Position numbers and translations under genes: made by a program. Positions 6,836-14,167 of a stretch of 64,000 bases of DNA are shown here, piece after piece. The notes beneath the pieces were generated by a model, which worked only from the letters and a program-made list of their open reading frames with translations, had not been told where the DNA came from and did not search any database. Source of the stretch: Pseudodesulfovibrio portus (GTDB lineage: Bacteria; Desulfobacterota; Desulfovibrionia; Desulfovibrionales; Desulfovibrionaceae); contig NZ_AP026708.1 in NCBI RefSeq assembly GCF_026000375.1, positions 1,304,501 through 1,368,500 of the forward strand, written 5' to 3'. Numbering within the stretch: position 1 is the first letter of the stretch; each line of letters starts with the position of its first letter.

Positions 6836-7459
6836 CTATTTTCGGCTCTTGAAATAGGCGGCCACTCCGAACAGGCCGAAGATATAGCCGATGCCGCCCA
6901 GGATTTCGGTCACGGACGGGCCGGGCCGGCTCAAGTCCGCGAGCATGCGCTTCACCGGTTCCAGCTCGCGCTTGACCACGGCCTCCACGGCACCGATGTC
7001 CGCCTTGGGCCCGGCGACGATGACGGCTTGTGCGGGTGCCGCAGCCGGAGCCGCGTCGCTTGCGGTCTCGGTTTGGGTGGCCGGGGTCCCGGCCTCGGCA
7101 GCCGGGGCGTCGCCGACCATGTACTCCTCGGCCTTGACCACCCAGTCGCCCTGATGGCCGACTCCGGCCTTGACCAGCAGTTGCAGGTCCAGTCCCTGTT
7201 CGCGGGCCTTGTCCGGCACCTCGAAGCTGAAATTGCCCTGCTCGTCGGTGGTGCCGGTGAGCAGCAGTTCGCCGGAGGCGGCGTCATGGACCTCGACCAC
7301 GCCCTTGTTGACGCGGCTGGACCGGCTGTACCCGGACTCCGTGACAACGGTGTTGCCTTCCACATAGGCGAAGATGTTCACCTTGTGGGCGTCGGACGCG
7401 GCGGACAGGCAGAGCGTGGCGGCCAGGGCCGCACAGATGATGAGCAACAGTCTTGTCAT
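6836..7459 (-). CDS. NikL/CbiL-like component of a nickel/cobalt ECF uptake system
   Basis: A 207-residue protein with a signal peptide (residues 1-22), a carboxypeptidase-regulatory-like beta domain beginning HKVNIFAYVEGNTVVTESGYS, an Ala/Pro/Thr-rich linker (about 120-145) and a C-terminal membrane helix (IGYIFGLFGVAAYF). This is the layout of the extracytoplasmic NikL/CbiL accessory proteins of Ni/Co transporters. The new N-terminal His after signal cleavage may bind metal. Its start overlaps the CbiM stop (ATGA), so the two are coupled. Confidence 0.75.
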   Translation of the reverse strand: MTRLLLIICAALAATLCLSAASDAHKVNIFAYVEGNTVVTESGYSRSSRVNKGVVEVHDAASGELLLTGTTDEQGNFSFEVPDKAREQGLDLQLLVKAGVGHQGDWVVKAEEYMVGDAPAAEAGTPATQTETASDAAPAAAPAQAVIVAGPKADIGAVEAVVKRELEPVKRMLADLSRPGPSVTEILGGIGYIFGLFGVAAYFKSRK

Positions 7460-8052
7460 GCGGTGAGCACCTCCGGCTTGACTTTGGCGAGAAACGAGTA
7501 GGCGAAAGCGGTGATTACGCCCTCGGCGATCATGATCGGGATGTGGCTGTAGAAAAGCACCCAGGCGGCTTCCACGAAAGCGTCCCCCGACAGCGACAGG
7601 GCTCCGGCGGTGAGCACTGTGGACAGCAGGATGGACATGGAGCCGCAGCAGAAGGCCGCTGCGAACCGGCTGCCGTTGTTCTTGGCCAGCAGGGGCCGGA
7701 ACACGTAAAAACAGAGCACGGCCGGGGTGGCCATGGTGAAGGTGTTCAGCCCGAGCACGGTCAGGCCGCCGAACTGGAAGAGCACGGCCTGCAGGGTCAG
7801 GGCCACCAGTATGGACGGGAACGCGGCCCAGCCCAGCACCACGCCGAGCAGCCCGTTCAGGATCAGGTGTCCGGAAGCGGGCCCGATGGGCACGTGGATG
7901 AGCGAGGCGATGAAAAAAACGGCGGACAGGATGGCCACCGGCATTATCCGGTCGTAATCAATCCGCTTCAGTCCAACGGCGGTGCCGACAGCGGCCAGAG
8001 CCGCTCCGGACAGGAGGACCGGGCCGGATAGCACCCCTTCAGATATGTGCAT
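7456..8052 (-). CDS. cbiM: CbiM/NikM-type nickel/cobalt substrate-specific ECF component
   Basis: A 198-residue integral membrane protein beginning MHISEG; in this family His2 and the N-terminus coordinate Co2+ or Ni2+. I chose ATG 8052 over GTG 8058 because the conserved start is Met-His. It also shows the conserved HVPIGPASGHLILNG and ALTLQAVLFQFGGLTVLGLNT stretches. The downstream partner is NikL-like, and no CbiQ or CbiO is visible. Nickel for hydrogenase or cobalt for corrinoids are both plausible substrates. Confidence 0.87.
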   Translation of the reverse strand: MHISEGVLSGPVLLSGAALAAVGTAVGLKRIDYDRIMPVAILSAVFFIASLIHVPIGPASGHLILNGLLGVVLGWAAFPSILVALTLQAVLFQFGGLTVLGLNTFTMATPAVLCFYVFRPLLAKNNGSRFAAAFCCGSMSILLSTVLTAGALSLSGDAFVEAAWVLFYSHIPIMIAEGVITAFAYSFLAKVKPEVLTA

Positions 8053-8110
8053 GCACACCCCTTCCCTTGGGCCGGCCGTGAAAATCGTGATGAAATTCGG
8101 GGAAACGCCG

Positions 8111-8148
8111 ACACCGTGTTAACAATCGGAATTTTGTATACACGGTGT
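8111..8148 (-). promoter_or_regulatory. Inverted repeat operator candidate upstream of cbiM
   Basis: A perfect nine-base inverted repeat ACACCGTGT-N20-ACACGGTGT lies 59-96 bases upstream of the cbiM start. Nickel genes in delta-proteobacteria are often controlled by NikR at GTGTTAC-type half sites; the GTGTTA at 8117 resembles one arm. Regulation by NikR is inference. Confidence 0.4.
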
Positions 8149-8171
8149 GCCAGATTTATTCAAGAGGTGCC

Positions 8172-9419
8172 CTAATCAAAATCCGCAAGCAGGGCGGAAA
8201 TCTGGATGCCCGCGACCACGGGCCGGGAGTTGTACTTCTGGCGGATGCGGTACAGGGCGTGGTGCAGCTGGTCGGACGAGATGCCGTTCCGGAGGGCGGT
8301 GTGCGCCTCTATGTATGCGGCCAGGGCGTCGGACACCTTGAGCAGCGGGCCGTCCTTGGGGTCCAGGGTGTCCTGGTTGTATTCCCCGGCCAGTTGTTCC
8401 TCCGAGGCCTCCAGCACGCGGTCGTTCCTGCACACCGTGGCCTTGAACTCGCTGCCCACTTCAAGACCGAGCAGGTATTCCAGCCTGTCGGCCACGTCCG
8501 TGTACCCGCCCTCCTTGAGGGGGGCGAGCACCACGCGGTCCAACTCCCTGATCTCGTACTCGTGGATCAGCTCGCCGATCTCGAACGACGCGCCCTTGAC
8601 CGGGGAGATGATGTCGCGGGTGAGCAACTCGGGCAGGTCGTGGAACAGGCCGGAGAAGAAATTGTTCTGGCTGCGGGCGCGGCACGCGCCGACCTCCATG
8701 GAGAAGAACCAGGAATAGGAGGCCACGATGAACATGTGGCCCAGCACCGAGGTCTCGGGCACGCGCGGGGTCTGGGACCACCGTTTCTGGAAACGCAGCC
8801 TGCCGCACATGCGGGCGAACAGGCCGAGCACGTTGTTGTCCTCGTCCAGCAGCTCGGACACGCCGGTCAGGTCGCGCATGGCCTCGAGCCGGTCGATGAA
8901 GCTGTCCTCGATCTCGGTCAGTTCGTGATCCATGGTGTTGATGGACTTGAGCAGCTTGAACTCCGAGTAGCTGGCGTACAGATGGGCGGCCTTGAGGATG
9001 CGCCGGGCCAGCCCCGTGTCCTCGGGCTGATTCAGGTACTCCTCCATGCGGCGCATGAAGTCCTCGCCCAGCGGGCTGATGCGCGGCTTCAGCGAGTTGA
9101 GCACCCAGTTGGACAGGGTCCGGTAGTCGTCCGGGTTCTCCTTGATGCGGTAGAAGACCGGCGGCTTGATGTCGGTGATGACCAGCCGGTAGAGGTAGTC
9201 GTACAGCCCCCCCTCGATGATGGCCTCGCCCAGGGCCCTCTTGCGGGCCACGTCCATGTCGCGGGAGTTGAGCAGGAAGAGCAGCCAGGCCACGATCATC
9301 TTGTGCCCCTGCTTGTCCACCTCGACCAGTTCCATGGGCCGCAGCTTGTCGTTCCACCGCTTCATGAATGCGCCGGAAAAAATCAGTTCCAACAAGCTCT
9401 TTCTGATGACAATCGACAT
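8172..9419 (-). CDS. HD-domain metal-dependent phosphohydrolase
   Basis: A 415-residue soluble protein. The second half holds an HD hydrolase domain with GHMFIVASYSWFF (first metal His) and GLFHDLPELLTRD (HD pair plus Glu), followed by a helical region, as in the YfbR/COG1896-type nucleotidase and dNTPase group. The N-terminal ~170 residues are helical and unassigned. ATG 9419 (MSIVIRKS) follows GGGAG and is preferred over ATG 9431. It is divergent from the SBP gene. A nucleotide-hydrolysing role is inferred from the domain only. Confidence 0.72.
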   Translation of the reverse strand: MSIVIRKSLLELIFSGAFMKRWNDKLRPMELVEVDKQGHKMIVAWLLFLLNSRDMDVARKRALGEAIIEGGLYDYLYRLVITDIKPPVFYRIKENPDDYRTLSNWVLNSLKPRISPLGEDFMRRMEEYLNQPEDTGLARRILKAAHLYASYSEFKLLKSINTMDHELTEIEDSFIDRLEAMRDLTGVSELLDEDNNVLGLFARMCGRLRFQKRWSQTPRVPETSVLGHMFIVASYSWFFSMEVGACRARSQNNFFSGLFHDLPELLTRDIISPVKGASFEIGELIHEYEIRELDRVVLAPLKEGGYTDVADRLEYLLGLEVGSEFKATVCRNDRVLEASEEQLAGEYNQDTLDPKDGPLLKVSDALAAYIEAHTALRNGISSDQLHHALYRIRQKYNSRPVVAGIQISALLADFD

Positions 9420-9514
9420 GCTCGCTCCCATGGATGCTCAATGATTGCCCAGAGTGCCGGATTACTCCGGAGTTGGCAACAAGTGAAGGAAGCCGCCGAT
9501 GAGTCATCCCGCCG

Positions 9515-9543
9515 TTGCCCAACGACAACATTTTGCATATAAG
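9515..9543 (+). promoter_or_regulatory. Sigma-70 promoter giving a leaderless SBP mRNA
   Basis: TTGCCC (9515-9520), a 17-base spacer and TATAAG (9538-9543) are followed after six bases by ATG 9550, so the expected start point coincides with the start codon. The same arrangement occurs at 10347-10375. Confidence 0.6.
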
Positions 9544-9549
9544 GCACAT

Positions 9550-10311
9550 ATGGCGCCTCGTATCCTCACCCTCTGTCTGTGCCTTGCTCTCCTCTTCCTG
9601 CCGCCACTGCCTGCGCCGGCCGAAAGCGGGGTGCTTCGCGTATCCTTCAACCCGCTCCCCCCGTGGAAGGTGCTCGGCGACGACGGCACGCCCGGCGGCA
9701 TCGACATCGAATTTCTCCACCTGCTGGCAAAACGGATGGATCTGGCACTCGATTTCGTCCAGCTCCCCTTCAAGCGGGGCCTCAAGATGGTGGAACACGG
9801 CGAGATCGACCTCATGGTCGGCGTGCTCCGCCGCCCGGAACGCGAGGGTTATGCCCACTTCCTGACGCCCCCGTACAAGAACCGGACGAACAAGGCCGTC
9901 TACGTCCTCAAGGGCCGGGAAGACACCATCACCCGATACGAAGACATGCGCTCCCTGGTCATCGGGACCCAGCTAGGCAGCAAATATTTCCCCCGCTTCG
10001 ACTCGGACGCGGCCATAGAGAAATCCGAGGTCAAGACCATAGACCTGAACATCAAGATGCTGCGCGCCGGGCGCATCGACGCTTTCATCAACACCGAAGC
10101 GTCGGCCGACTACCTCCTGGCCCGGATCGGCCTGACCAATGTCATCGGCAAGGCCCGATACGCCTACCACGAACACCAGGACGTCCACATGATCCTGTCC
10201 AAACGCTCCCCCCATGCCTACCGGGTCGCCGAATTCGACAAGGTCATGCGCGACCTTGTCGAACACGGTGAATTCGAACGCATCAAGGATGACTTCCTTT
10301 CCAGGCATTGA
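9550..10311 (+). CDS. Periplasmic solute-binding protein, SBP_bac_3 type (orphan)
   Basis: A 253-residue exported protein: signal peptide (MAPRILTLCLCLALLFLPP, cleavage near PAPAES) and then a bilobal amino-acid-type binding domain (VLRVSFNPLPPWKVL...GGIDIEFLHLLAKRM). An in-frame ATG at 9499 would put 17 polar residues before the signal peptide and lies upstream of the promoter, so ATG 9550 is chosen. No ABC permease or ATPase is adjacent. Such orphan SBPs may feed a distant transporter or a sensor. A truncated paralogue follows immediately. Confidence 0.8.
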   Translation: MAPRILTLCLCLALLFLPPLPAPAESGVLRVSFNPLPPWKVLGDDGTPGGIDIEFLHLLAKRMDLALDFVQLPFKRGLKMVEHGEIDLMVGVLRRPEREGYAHFLTPPYKNRTNKAVYVLKGREDTITRYEDMRSLVIGTQLGSKYFPRFDSDAAIEKSEVKTIDLNIKMLRAGRIDAFINTEASADYLLARIGLTNVIGKARYAYHEHQDVHMILSKRSPHAYRVAEFDKVMRDLVEHGEFERIKDDFLSRH

Positions 10312-10346
10312 AAACAGCCGCCACGGGACAATTTCCGGACTTGCCG

Positions 10347-10375
10347 TTGCCCATCCGGCTCTTTTTACCTATAAG
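10347..10375 (+). promoter_or_regulatory. Second leaderless-type promoter, same geometry
   Basis: TTGCCC (10347-10352), 17-base spacer and TATAAG (10370-10375), then six bases to ATG 10382. The box sequences and both spacings are identical to the promoter at 9515, while the spacers differ. Confidence 0.6.
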
Positions 10376-10381
10376 CCCCCG

Positions 10382-10663
10382 ATGGGATTGCGCTCGATTC
10401 TTCTCGCCATCATGTGGTTCATGTTGTTTTCCTTGCCGACCCGGGCCGCTGACAATGTGCTGCTGGTGTCTTTCAACTCCTTCCCCCCAAGCAAGGTCAA
10501 AACCGAGGACGGCTCCTACGGCGGTTCGGATATCGACATGCTCCAGCTCCTGGCGGAGCGCATGGGGCTGCTCGTCGAATTCGACAGGATACTGAAGGCG
10601 CAGCACTCCCGTGCGCGGGAACAGAGGCAGCAAAAGGGCCCCATCCCGACGCAGCTCCCGTAG
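10382..10663 (+). pseudogene. Truncated solute-binding protein paralogue
   Basis: The first ~70 codons encode a signal peptide and the start of an SBP lobe (LLVSFNSFPPSKV...GGSDIDMLQLLAERMGLLVEFDRI). This aligns with residues 1-75 of the preceding SBP. After about 10590 the similarity stops and the frame runs through unrelated Gln/Arg-rich sequence to a stop at 10663. The remaining ~170 residues of the domain are missing, so this is a 5' remnant of a tandem duplicate, probably cut by the rearrangement that brought in the acyltransferase. Confidence 0.7.
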
Positions 10664-11324
10664 CCGACCCGGCCATGCGCCATGGGGCGCGGAGCGCTAC
10701 GAACTCGAACGTGTAAAGACACAATACCTTTCCAAGGGCACAGACCAGGGGAAGGGACGTGGCCGGAAACAATGGAGGTCAGTACCCTTGCAGGACATCC
10801 GAACAAAGTACGTGACTATCGGCACAGGGACCAACATCAACGGCCCGTCCTTTTTGCGCGGCCATGAATCCTGCCCGATAACGATAGGCAGATACTGCGC
10901 TATCGGGTGCAATCTCTGCATACAGAGCAAAACGCACGACATCGGCCATGCCAACTTGAACGTCGGGCTCCAGGACAAGCACCGATTCACTTCAATCAGC
11001 AAGACCAAAGGCCCCGTGAACATCGGCAACAACTGCTGGATCGGGGACAACGTCTGCATCATGTCCGGGGTGACTATCGGCGACGGGGCCGTGCTCGGGG
11101 CAGGCTGCGTCGCGACCAGGGACATCCCCCCCTTTGCAGTGGCATATGGCGTACCGGCAACCGTGGCGGGCTATCGCTTCAGCCGACACGTCATACAGGA
11201 GTTGCTGGAAATAGCCTGGTGGGACTGGGATGAATCGACCATCGCCGCGAACAGCGCCTTTTTCAACCTCGACCTGACAGAACACCCTGAGGCCGACCTG
11301 CGTTCATTGATCGTAACAGGCTAG
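10611..11324 (+). CDS. Hexapeptide-repeat acyltransferase (CatB/XAT-like), start uncertain
   Basis: A left-handed beta-helix acyltransferase. Its imperfect hexapeptide repeats are ITIGRYCAIGCNL, VNIGNNCWIGDNVCIMSGVTIGDGAVLGAGCVATRDI and the closing PFAVAYGVPATV. The catalytic-type His is in QSKTHDIG. The C-terminal WWDWDE stretch is typical of the xenobiotic/CatB-type group. The frame opens at GTG 10611, inside the SBP remnant, but the first ~55 residues look non-native. TTG 10788 behind GGAGG (178 residues) is a good alternative. The acceptor substrate is unknown. Looks like a horizontally acquired or rearranged insertion. Confidence 0.7.
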   Translation: MRGNRGSKRAPSRRSSRSRPGHAPWGAERYELERVKTQYLSKGTDQGKGRGRKQWRSVPLQDIRTKYVTIGTGTNINGPSFLRGHESCPITIGRYCAIGCNLCIQSKTHDIGHANLNVGLQDKHRFTSISKTKGPVNIGNNCWIGDNVCIMSGVTIGDGAVLGAGCVATRDIPPFAVAYGVPATVAGYRFSRHVIQELLEIAWWDWDESTIAANSAFFNLDLTEHPEADLRSLIVTG

Positions 11325-11446
11325 CGGAACAAGAGATATCCCGAAACCGTTCTTCCGGAGCGCACGGCGGCACGCAGCTTCTAATATCTTTACAGGAAAA
11401 TATGTGCCAACCTGCCTCCGAACCAACCTTATGCCAGGGAGAACGT

Positions 11447-11824
11447 ATGGGTTTTTCCTATGACTCCCGGATCAGGGACGACTATCTGCTCGTGACGTGC
11501 ACGGGAGCGCCGGAGTCCCCCGAGGAGTTCTTCGAATATATCAGGTCCTCCATTCTCAAGGCCCGCGCAAACGACATACAATACGTGCTCTTCAACGAGA
11601 GCGAAGCGACCTTGAAATTCCAGGTCTATGACGCCGTCCTGATGTCCGAGATGCTGGACAAGGAGGGGCTGCAGACCTACGGAATCCGTGGCGCCGTGGT
11701 CTGCAGTCCCCACGACTTCACGGCGTGCAAGTATTTCGAGACATCGCTGCGCAACCGGGCCTTCAACGTGATGATGTTCGACGACATCGAGAAAGGGAAG
11801 GCGTGGCTGCTGAAAGATCGCTGA
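11447..11824 (+). CDS. SpoIIAA/STAS-like domain protein
   Basis: A 125-residue cytoplasmic protein. ATG 11447 has GGGAG five bases upstream; an in-frame ATG at 11402 lacks one. It shows the SpoIIAA-like alternation of strands and helices (YLLVTCTGAPESPEEFFEYI, YVLFNESEATLKF) and ends with FDDIEKGKAWLL, a typical ending of that family. Such proteins are usually small regulatory or lipid-interacting modules. No partner gene is adjacent. The assignment is at fold level only. Confidence 0.6.
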   Translation: MGFSYDSRIRDDYLLVTCTGAPESPEEFFEYIRSSILKARANDIQYVLFNESEATLKFQVYDAVLMSEMLDKEGLQTYGIRGAVVCSPHDFTACKYFETSLRNRAFNVMMFDDIEKGKAWLLKDR

Positions 11825-11876
11825 AGCCACCCGCGAACGACGGCATGCCGTGGCGTTCGGGGCCATCAATGACAGG

Positions 11877-11912
11877 AAAAGGCCTTGACGGAATACCCCG
11901 TCAAGGCCTTTT
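11877..11912. terminator. Bidirectional Rho-independent terminator
   Basis: A perfect 14-base stem AAAAGGCCTTGACG/CGTCAAGGCCTTTT with an eight-base loop sits between two convergent genes, the STAS-like gene and the rlmD-like gene. A tracts and T tracts on both sides suit termination in both directions. Confidence 0.85.
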
Positions 11913-11939
11913 GAACTGCATCGGATGCGTTGCCGGGAC

Positions 11940-13322
11940 TCAGCGCCTTTCCAGCAGGCAGACCGTCTCCACGTGGTGGGTGTGCGGGAACATGTCCACG
12001 GCGCGCGCCCGTTTGACCTCGTAGGCTTCGGACAGCCGCTTGACGTCCCGGGCCAGGGTGTTGGGGTCGCAGGACACGGCCACGATCTTCTCCGGGGCGA
12101 GCTTGAGGATGGCCAGCACGGTTTTCTCGTGCATGCCGGACCTGGGCGGGTCCACCACCAGGACGTCGGGCTTGGGCAGGGAGGCGATGTCCTCGATGCC
12201 GTTGTCCAGGTTCCCGACCACGAAATCGCAGTTGGTCAACCCGTTGAGCTTGGCCGAACTCCACGCCTTGGCCACGGATTCCTCGCTCATCTCATAGCCG
12301 ATGACGCGCTTGGCAGCGTCGGCCAGGAAGATGCCGATGGCCCCGGAGCCGCAGTAGAGGTCGAGCACGGTCTCCGCGCCGGTCAGCCCGGCGTATTCGC
12401 GCACCGCGCCGAACAGCTCGCCCGCTCCGGAGCTGTTGGTCTGGAAAAACGCATTGGGGGAAATGTGGTAGCGCGCCTCGCGACCGCCGTGGGCGACCAT
12501 CTCCTCCACGGCCTTGGTGCCGAGCCGGAATTCCACCAGCTCGCCCGCAGCCGCGACGCTGCGCCGGGTGCGGGAGGAGTGGGCGAACGAGGTCAGGGCC
12601 GGGAAGCGGTCCACCAGGGCCGCGCCCAGGGCTTCCACCTGCCTGTACTTGCGGCTGTCGGGCGCGGTGATGACATGGACCAGCACCTCGCCGAGAGCGG
12701 TGCGCCGGATGACAAGGTGCCGCCAGAACCCGTTGCCGGTCTTGGGATCATAGGCGGCCACGCCGGACTCGCGGCAGAAATCGCGGACCGCGCGCAAAAT
12801 ATCCACGTCCCTCTCGGCGCACAGATGGCACTCCTCGATGTCGAGCACCGGGGGCAGCCCCTTTTCCCCGGCCGGGAGCCGGCCGCGCAGGCCGAGGTGC
12901 AGGCCGCCGTCGCGGCGCTCGAAGGCGAACTCCATCTTGTTGCGGTAGCGCCAGACCTGGGGCGAACCCACGGGGTCGTCCATTGGGACGTCAACGCCGC
13001 CGATGCGGGCAAGGGCGTTGTTCACCTGGTCGCCTTTCTGCCTTACCTGTTCCGGGTATTCCAGATTCTGCAGGGCGCAGCCGCCGCAGGCCCCGAAGTG
13101 GGGGCAGACGGGCTCCACCCTGAAGGGTGACGGGGTGAGTACGGCCTCGGCCTCGGCCTCGGCGAACCGCTTCTTGGCCCGCGTCACGCGGGCGCGCACC
13201 GTGTCTCCGGGCAGGCCACCGGCCACGAACACGGCCATGCCGTCCACGCGGGTCACGCCGCGACCGCCAAAGGCCAGGGATTCGATGGTGCATTCGATGG
13301 TGTCGTCTTTCTTGAGGGACAT
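11940..13322 (-). CDS. rlmD: 23S rRNA (uracil-5-)-methyltransferase, RlmD/TrmA family
   Basis: A 460-residue SAM-dependent RNA methyltransferase. It has an N-terminal TRAM domain (ECTIESLAFGGRGVTRVDG), an iron-sulfur cluster motif CPHFGACGGCALQ with a further Cys downstream (about residues 75-170), the SAM site VLDLYCGSGAIGIFLA, the DPPRSGM motif and the catalytic Cys in VAVSCDPNTLARD. ATG 13322 (MSLKKDD) follows GGAGA; the 28-residue upstream extension would be translated from the repeat region and is rejected. The exact site (U1939, U747 or tRNA U54) cannot be told from the sequence. Confidence 0.88.
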   Translation of the reverse strand: MSLKKDDTIECTIESLAFGGRGVTRVDGMAVFVAGGLPGDTVRARVTRAKKRFAEAEAEAVLTPSPFRVEPVCPHFGACGGCALQNLEYPEQVRQKGDQVNNALARIGGVDVPMDDPVGSPQVWRYRNKMEFAFERRDGGLHLGLRGRLPAGEKGLPPVLDIEECHLCAERDVDILRAVRDFCRESGVAAYDPKTGNGFWRHLVIRRTALGEVLVHVITAPDSRKYRQVEALGAALVDRFPALTSFAHSSRTRRSVAAAGELVEFRLGTKAVEEMVAHGGREARYHISPNAFFQTNSSGAGELFGAVREYAGLTGAETVLDLYCGSGAIGIFLADAAKRVIGYEMSEESVAKAWSSAKLNGLTNCDFVVGNLDNGIEDIASLPKPDVLVVDPPRSGMHEKTVLAILKLAPEKIVAVSCDPNTLARDVKRLSEAYEVKRARAVDMFPHTHHVETVCLLERR

Positions 13323-13361
13323 GATTATCTCCGGTTCAATTACAGGCCTTTCAAAAAACTC

Positions 13362-13538
13362 AGACTGTTCAAAAACAGTGAGATGCGAGGCGCGAGAAAA
13401 ATTCAAGGCCGAAGCGTACCTTCCCGGTACGTGAGGGGTTGAACTTTTCGAAGCATACCTGAGGCATAAGATTTTGCAGCCTCGCGGTGCCCGTCAACAA
13501 TTCACTTAACGCCGCAGATCGCTGTTTTCCAACAGGCT
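13362..13538. repeat. Palindromic intergenic repeat, family C
   Basis: A 177-base non-coding element with 17-base imperfect terminal inverted repeats (AGACTGTTCAAAAACAG at the left, CTGTTTTCCAACAGGCT at the right; 14 of 17 pair). Inner pairs are GCGAGGC/GCCTCGC, AATTCAA/TTGAA and a CGTACC-GGTACG hairpin. It resembles the CTGTT...AACAG palindromic elements scattered between genes in related bacteria. Confidence 0.65.
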
Positions 13539-13589
13539 GAAGGAGCCGTGGTTTGACACGATTCATACCCGCTGTCTATCTTTGCGTCC

Positions 13590-13895
13590 ATGATAGACAA
13601 GGCCACCGGAGTGGAAACCGTGATCCGCAAGCTGAAAAAGCTCCCCGTTGGCCACGCCGTGGACCTGCGCACATACAAGCGCAACCGCTCCGTGGTCATC
13701 CGGCGCACCGCTGCGGACGAATTCGACGTGGTGGAGAACGGCTTTTTCCAGGACCGCTTTCAGGTCGATCTCTCCAAGATGAAAAAGCTGCTCAAGACAC
13801 TGTTCAAAAAGGAATTTCCCCGCTCCACAAAAATCCGCCTGTACGACCTCGGCCAAGCCGATGCGGACGTGCACGTCAAACGGAAGAAGATATGA
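13590..13895 (+). CDS. Small basic protein, first of a tandem paralogous pair
   Basis: A 101-residue Lys/Arg-rich cytoplasmic protein of unknown function. The core RKLKKLPVGHAVDLRTYKRNRSVVIRR and the later MKKLLKTLFKKEFPRSTKIRLYDL are repeated almost in full by the next gene. It contains no known catalytic motif; charge and size would fit an RNA- or DNA-binding or regulatory role. The stop overlaps the next start (ATGA). An in-frame twin pair suggests a heterodimer or a recent duplication. Confidence 0.65.
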   Translation: MIDKATGVETVIRKLKKLPVGHAVDLRTYKRNRSVVIRRTAADEFDVVENGFFQDRFQVDLSKMKKLLKTLFKKEFPRSTKIRLYDLGQADADVHVKRKKI

Positions 13896-14167
13896 TCGAT
13901 ATCGCCGGGGCCGTTCCCACCATTCTTTCCCGACTCAAAAAGCTCCCCGTGGGCCATGGGCTGGAACTGCTGACCTACAAACGGGATCGCGGACTGCGTG
14001 TCCGCCGCATGGACGGGGACCGGTTCGCGGCCACGGAATTCGGATTCCGCGCCGAAACCGTCGAGACCGACCTCAAGGGGATGAAGCGGGTGCTCAAAAG
14101 CGTGCTGAAACGGGAGTTCCCCCGCTCCAACAAGGTGCGCGTGAATACGCTGGAGGACGGCGGCTAG
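13892..14167 (+). CDS. Small basic protein, second of a tandem paralogous pair
   Basis: A 91-residue paralogue of the preceding protein: SRLKKLPVGHGLELLTYKRDRGLRVRR and MKRVLKSVLKREFPRSNKVRVNTL align throughout. ATG 13892 overlaps the upstream stop by four bases, indicating translational coupling. The reading frame is open far upstream, but only the part from 13892 aligns with the twin. Its 3' end overlaps the DUF3108 gene on the other strand by four bases. Function unknown. Confidence 0.62.
   Translation: MIDIAGAVPTILSRLKKLPVGHGLELLTYKRDRGLRVRRMDGDRFAATEFGFRAETVETDLKGMKRVLKSVLKREFPRSNKVRVNTLEDGG

Noticed and set aside
8145-9542. 465-codon plus-strand frame opposite the HD-domain gene
   Set aside because: Shadow composition (Val/Gln/His/Gly-rich), no recognisable motifs, and the minus-strand HD protein has clear conserved motifs.
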